DNA from: Cristatella mucedo
Taxonomy: Eukaryota > Bryozoa > Phylactolaemata > Cristatellidae
Assembly (NCBI GenBank): GCA_009760855.2
Contig: WPIO01000476.1
Coordinates: forward strand, 1-39,333
Length of the DNA: 39,333 nucleotides
Reading direction: 5' to 3'
Each line of letters starts with the position of its first letter. The stretch's first letter is position 1. Both the position numbers and the translations under genes were made by a program. Of the stretch, positions 37,701 to 39,333 are shown piece after piece. The notes under the pieces are model-generated. The model was not told the DNA's origin. It was given only the letters and a program-made list of their open reading frames with translations, and made no database searches.

Positions 37701-38390
37701 TGTGAGCAGGATCCGGGGGAAGAGAAAGATTCGGCTCCCCATTACAACAAGTTATGCTAATGGTAATAATAATTGCTTCAGTCTGTGGCAAAGCCACTGA
37801 CATAATCAGCCAAGGCCCTACAGCAGCCGCTGAGAGTACCATGACCCATACTGACTCGCAGCTATACCTTGAAACTCCGGACACTAAGGTTGATATTATA
37901 TAAGCCCATCGACAGAGAGCGCTCCGTGAATACTTTGGAGGTAGAAACATCGGAAATAATGGAGGTGGATTCGTCTCGGACAGCAGCGCCACAGACTAAA
38001 GCCAAAATGCACTACCTACATCGACCCGTATCAACCATGGACACTCTCCTCTATACCTATGGGACTTTGTACCATGAGACCGGCGCTGTATCGGCCCACT
38101 CGTAAGGGAAGAGAGGATGTTGGGGAGCCCGCCTGACTTGTCCAGGACTCCGCCCCTCTTACGGCAGAGAACAGCCGACCAATTTCCAGCAGCTGCTTGC
38201 AAGCCCTAGCGGCTTTTGTTGGTGTTCCCTAATATAATAGGCCATGCGGACAATCTGCCTGACCGTGAACCGTCTTGATCCGTGACAGTGCGAAGAAATA
38301 TAACTGCAAGTCACACTACAATGTAGAAATTTCAGGTCTTGCATTGGATTGAGTGATAGTATGCCAGTGCTGTTGCTCTTTCCATCTTAG
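37701..38390. other. No gene recognised, possible Gypsy 3' region
   Basis: Follows the integrase remnant without interruption. Contains frames lacking known domains. An LTR could lie here but has no partner in view. Confidence 0.35.
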
Positions 38391-38394
38391 TGGG

Positions 38395-38525
38395 CTTGAC
38401 TTCCTGATCGTGTCTATCTTGTTGACAAAGAAGCTAAGAGAAGCTATCACCTTGATCGTCACATGGATCTCTTTGTAAGGGAGCTAACCTGGGAGACGAT
38501 CTAACGAGATGGTTTCAAAAAACAC
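38395..38525 (-). mobile_element. LINE linker fragment
   Basis: GTTGACAAAGAAGCTAAGAG and GGGAGCTAACCTGGGAGACG align with 27,410-27,490 of the LINE copy at 26,700-28,136 (TTGACAAAGAAGTTAGAGAA; GGAGCTAGCCTGGGATAGG). Short and degenerate. Confidence 0.6.
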
Positions 38526-38529
38526 CGAT

Positions 38530-39333
38530 CCACACTCCCTGCTTGTTATTAGCTGCCATGACACATCGCATGGGCCTTAGTGTGTGTTGTGAAAAGTTGA
38601 TCAAATACTAAATTTTTAATTTTTAATTCGAAGGGGGGCAGCGTCTGGTCCCCGGGCCGCGCGGGCTACATGCCAACTAGCAAAGAGTCCCGCCCCGGCA
38701 GATGGGAAAGCCTCTTTAGTCTTGGCGGTGATAAATGCCTGCTATCTGAAAAAAACCAAGGGAATATAATTATTCGCGACCAGGTCCCCAGGGATAGTAG
38801 ATGCATTTCTGATGACATTAGACTTGAGTGGATGACAAGTCGCCTGCTCTGGCAGCTAGTGTATTTTTGGCAGCAGTGCATCCCCCAGGGTCGTCGGTTC
38901 TATATTTTTCAATCCTATCGAGGTCCGTCCACGAGGTTGGATCTGGGGTTTTTATTGTAGTTCTCTTGAAGATTGCTTGCTATGGCAGCTTTTTTAGCAA
39001 ACTTAAAAAAAAGGTCAGAAAGTTCCAGTCTGGCTTCAAGCGGGTGCATGGTGGCTATCTGCTACGGCACCTCTGGTCCCTGCCCATACGCATCATTGAC
39101 TGAACATCTGTCCTTCTTCCACTGACAATCTAACGTTGCTGCGCTCCCAGCATGTACAGTGGCGTCCTAGGCAGACAGAGCTGATAGATATCTGGGAATT
39201 TGGATCGCTGCCCTTAGAGCTTCTGCTAGATCATACACTCGAGTAGCTGCCCTTCGCCATTACTGATTCGAAGACTAATCCTATCATGAAGCGATTCTAG
39301 AACAGGGTCGATACCTGAGGCTTCTGAAGGAGA
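38530..39333. other. No gene recognised
   Basis: Mixed-composition host DNA. Overlapping frames of up to 96 codons at 38,666-39,103 show no domain; splice-like borders are not convincing. Confidence 0.45.

Noticed and set aside
39000-39103. RT-like string KFQSGFKRVHGG
   Set aside because: Recalls the LINE FQSGFRANH motif, but flanking motifs are absent and the frame is short.
1-39333. CRISPR array or bacterial defence island
   Set aside because: No regularly spaced direct repeats with unique spacers and no bacterial operon features; the context is animal chromosome.

Overview
The window joins two very different kinds of DNA. Bases 1 to about 16,390 are AT-rich and densely packed with short-spaced viral genes on both strands. 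The rest, about 16,390 to 39,333, is ordinary animal chromosome: split scavenger-receptor cysteine-rich (SRCR) exons with splice sites, microsatellites, non-LTR and LTR retrotransposon copies and a hAT-type miniature transposon. SRCR exons, a CR1/L2-type LINE family and Ty3/Gypsy remnants fit an invertebrate animal. A sponge or other early-branching marine animal is my guess only, because nothing in the window is diagnostic.

Region 1-16,390 is an integrated double-jelly-roll DNA virus of the Polinton/Maverick/adintovirus kind. It has a retrovirus-like DDE integrase (14,509), an A32/FtsK-type packaging ATPase (6,662), an adenain-like cysteine protease (5,540-5,985, broken), a major capsid protein (11,001-12,629, broken by two stops), two tandem penton-like proteins (8,577 broken, 9,523 intact), a minor capsid precursor with a Gly-rich hydrophobic tail (2,504-3,174, broken), a parvovirus-type phospholipase A2 domain protein (4,208), a YqaJ-like exonuclease (12,629), an HNH-AP2 homing endonuclease (3,592-4,152, one stop), four fibre-like genes built on a phage-type repeat, two Cys-rich zinc proteins, a two-helix membrane protein and a papain-fold-like protein. 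No DNA polymerase B is visible; the left end of the element lies outside the window. Most genes start directly behind a TATA(A)GA-like motif placed a few bases before the ATG, and several divergent gene pairs share one tiny, nearly palindromic start region.

The provirus is decaying but not ancient. Several genes are fully open (ATPase, integrase, 9,523 penton, 7,347, two fibres), while others carry single in-frame stops (TAA, TAG and at least one TGA at an expected Trp) and single-base frameshifts, several in A-runs. A 3' LINE tail sits inside the first penton gene and a different retrotransposon fragment sits inside the protease region. The same LINE tail recurs many times in the host half, which ties the two halves to one genome.

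The host half (16.4-39.3 kb) carries an SRCR gene on the + strand (exons 17,589-18,029; 18,684-18,853; microexon 21,989-22,012; 24,840-24,978; terminal exon 25,097-25,289) with matching splice phases. A second, partly decayed copy follows (29,048; 30,839; 31,240; 33,247). The introns are filled with a nearly intact CR1/L2-type reverse transcriptase (22,505-24,367, - strand) inserted in a GA microsatellite, further LINE and tRNA-SINE-like copies, and a SPIN/Charlie-like hAT MITE with 8-bp target duplications (32,467-32,636). A degenerate Ty3/Gypsy element fills 34,980-37,700. The last 0.8 kb has no gene I recognise.
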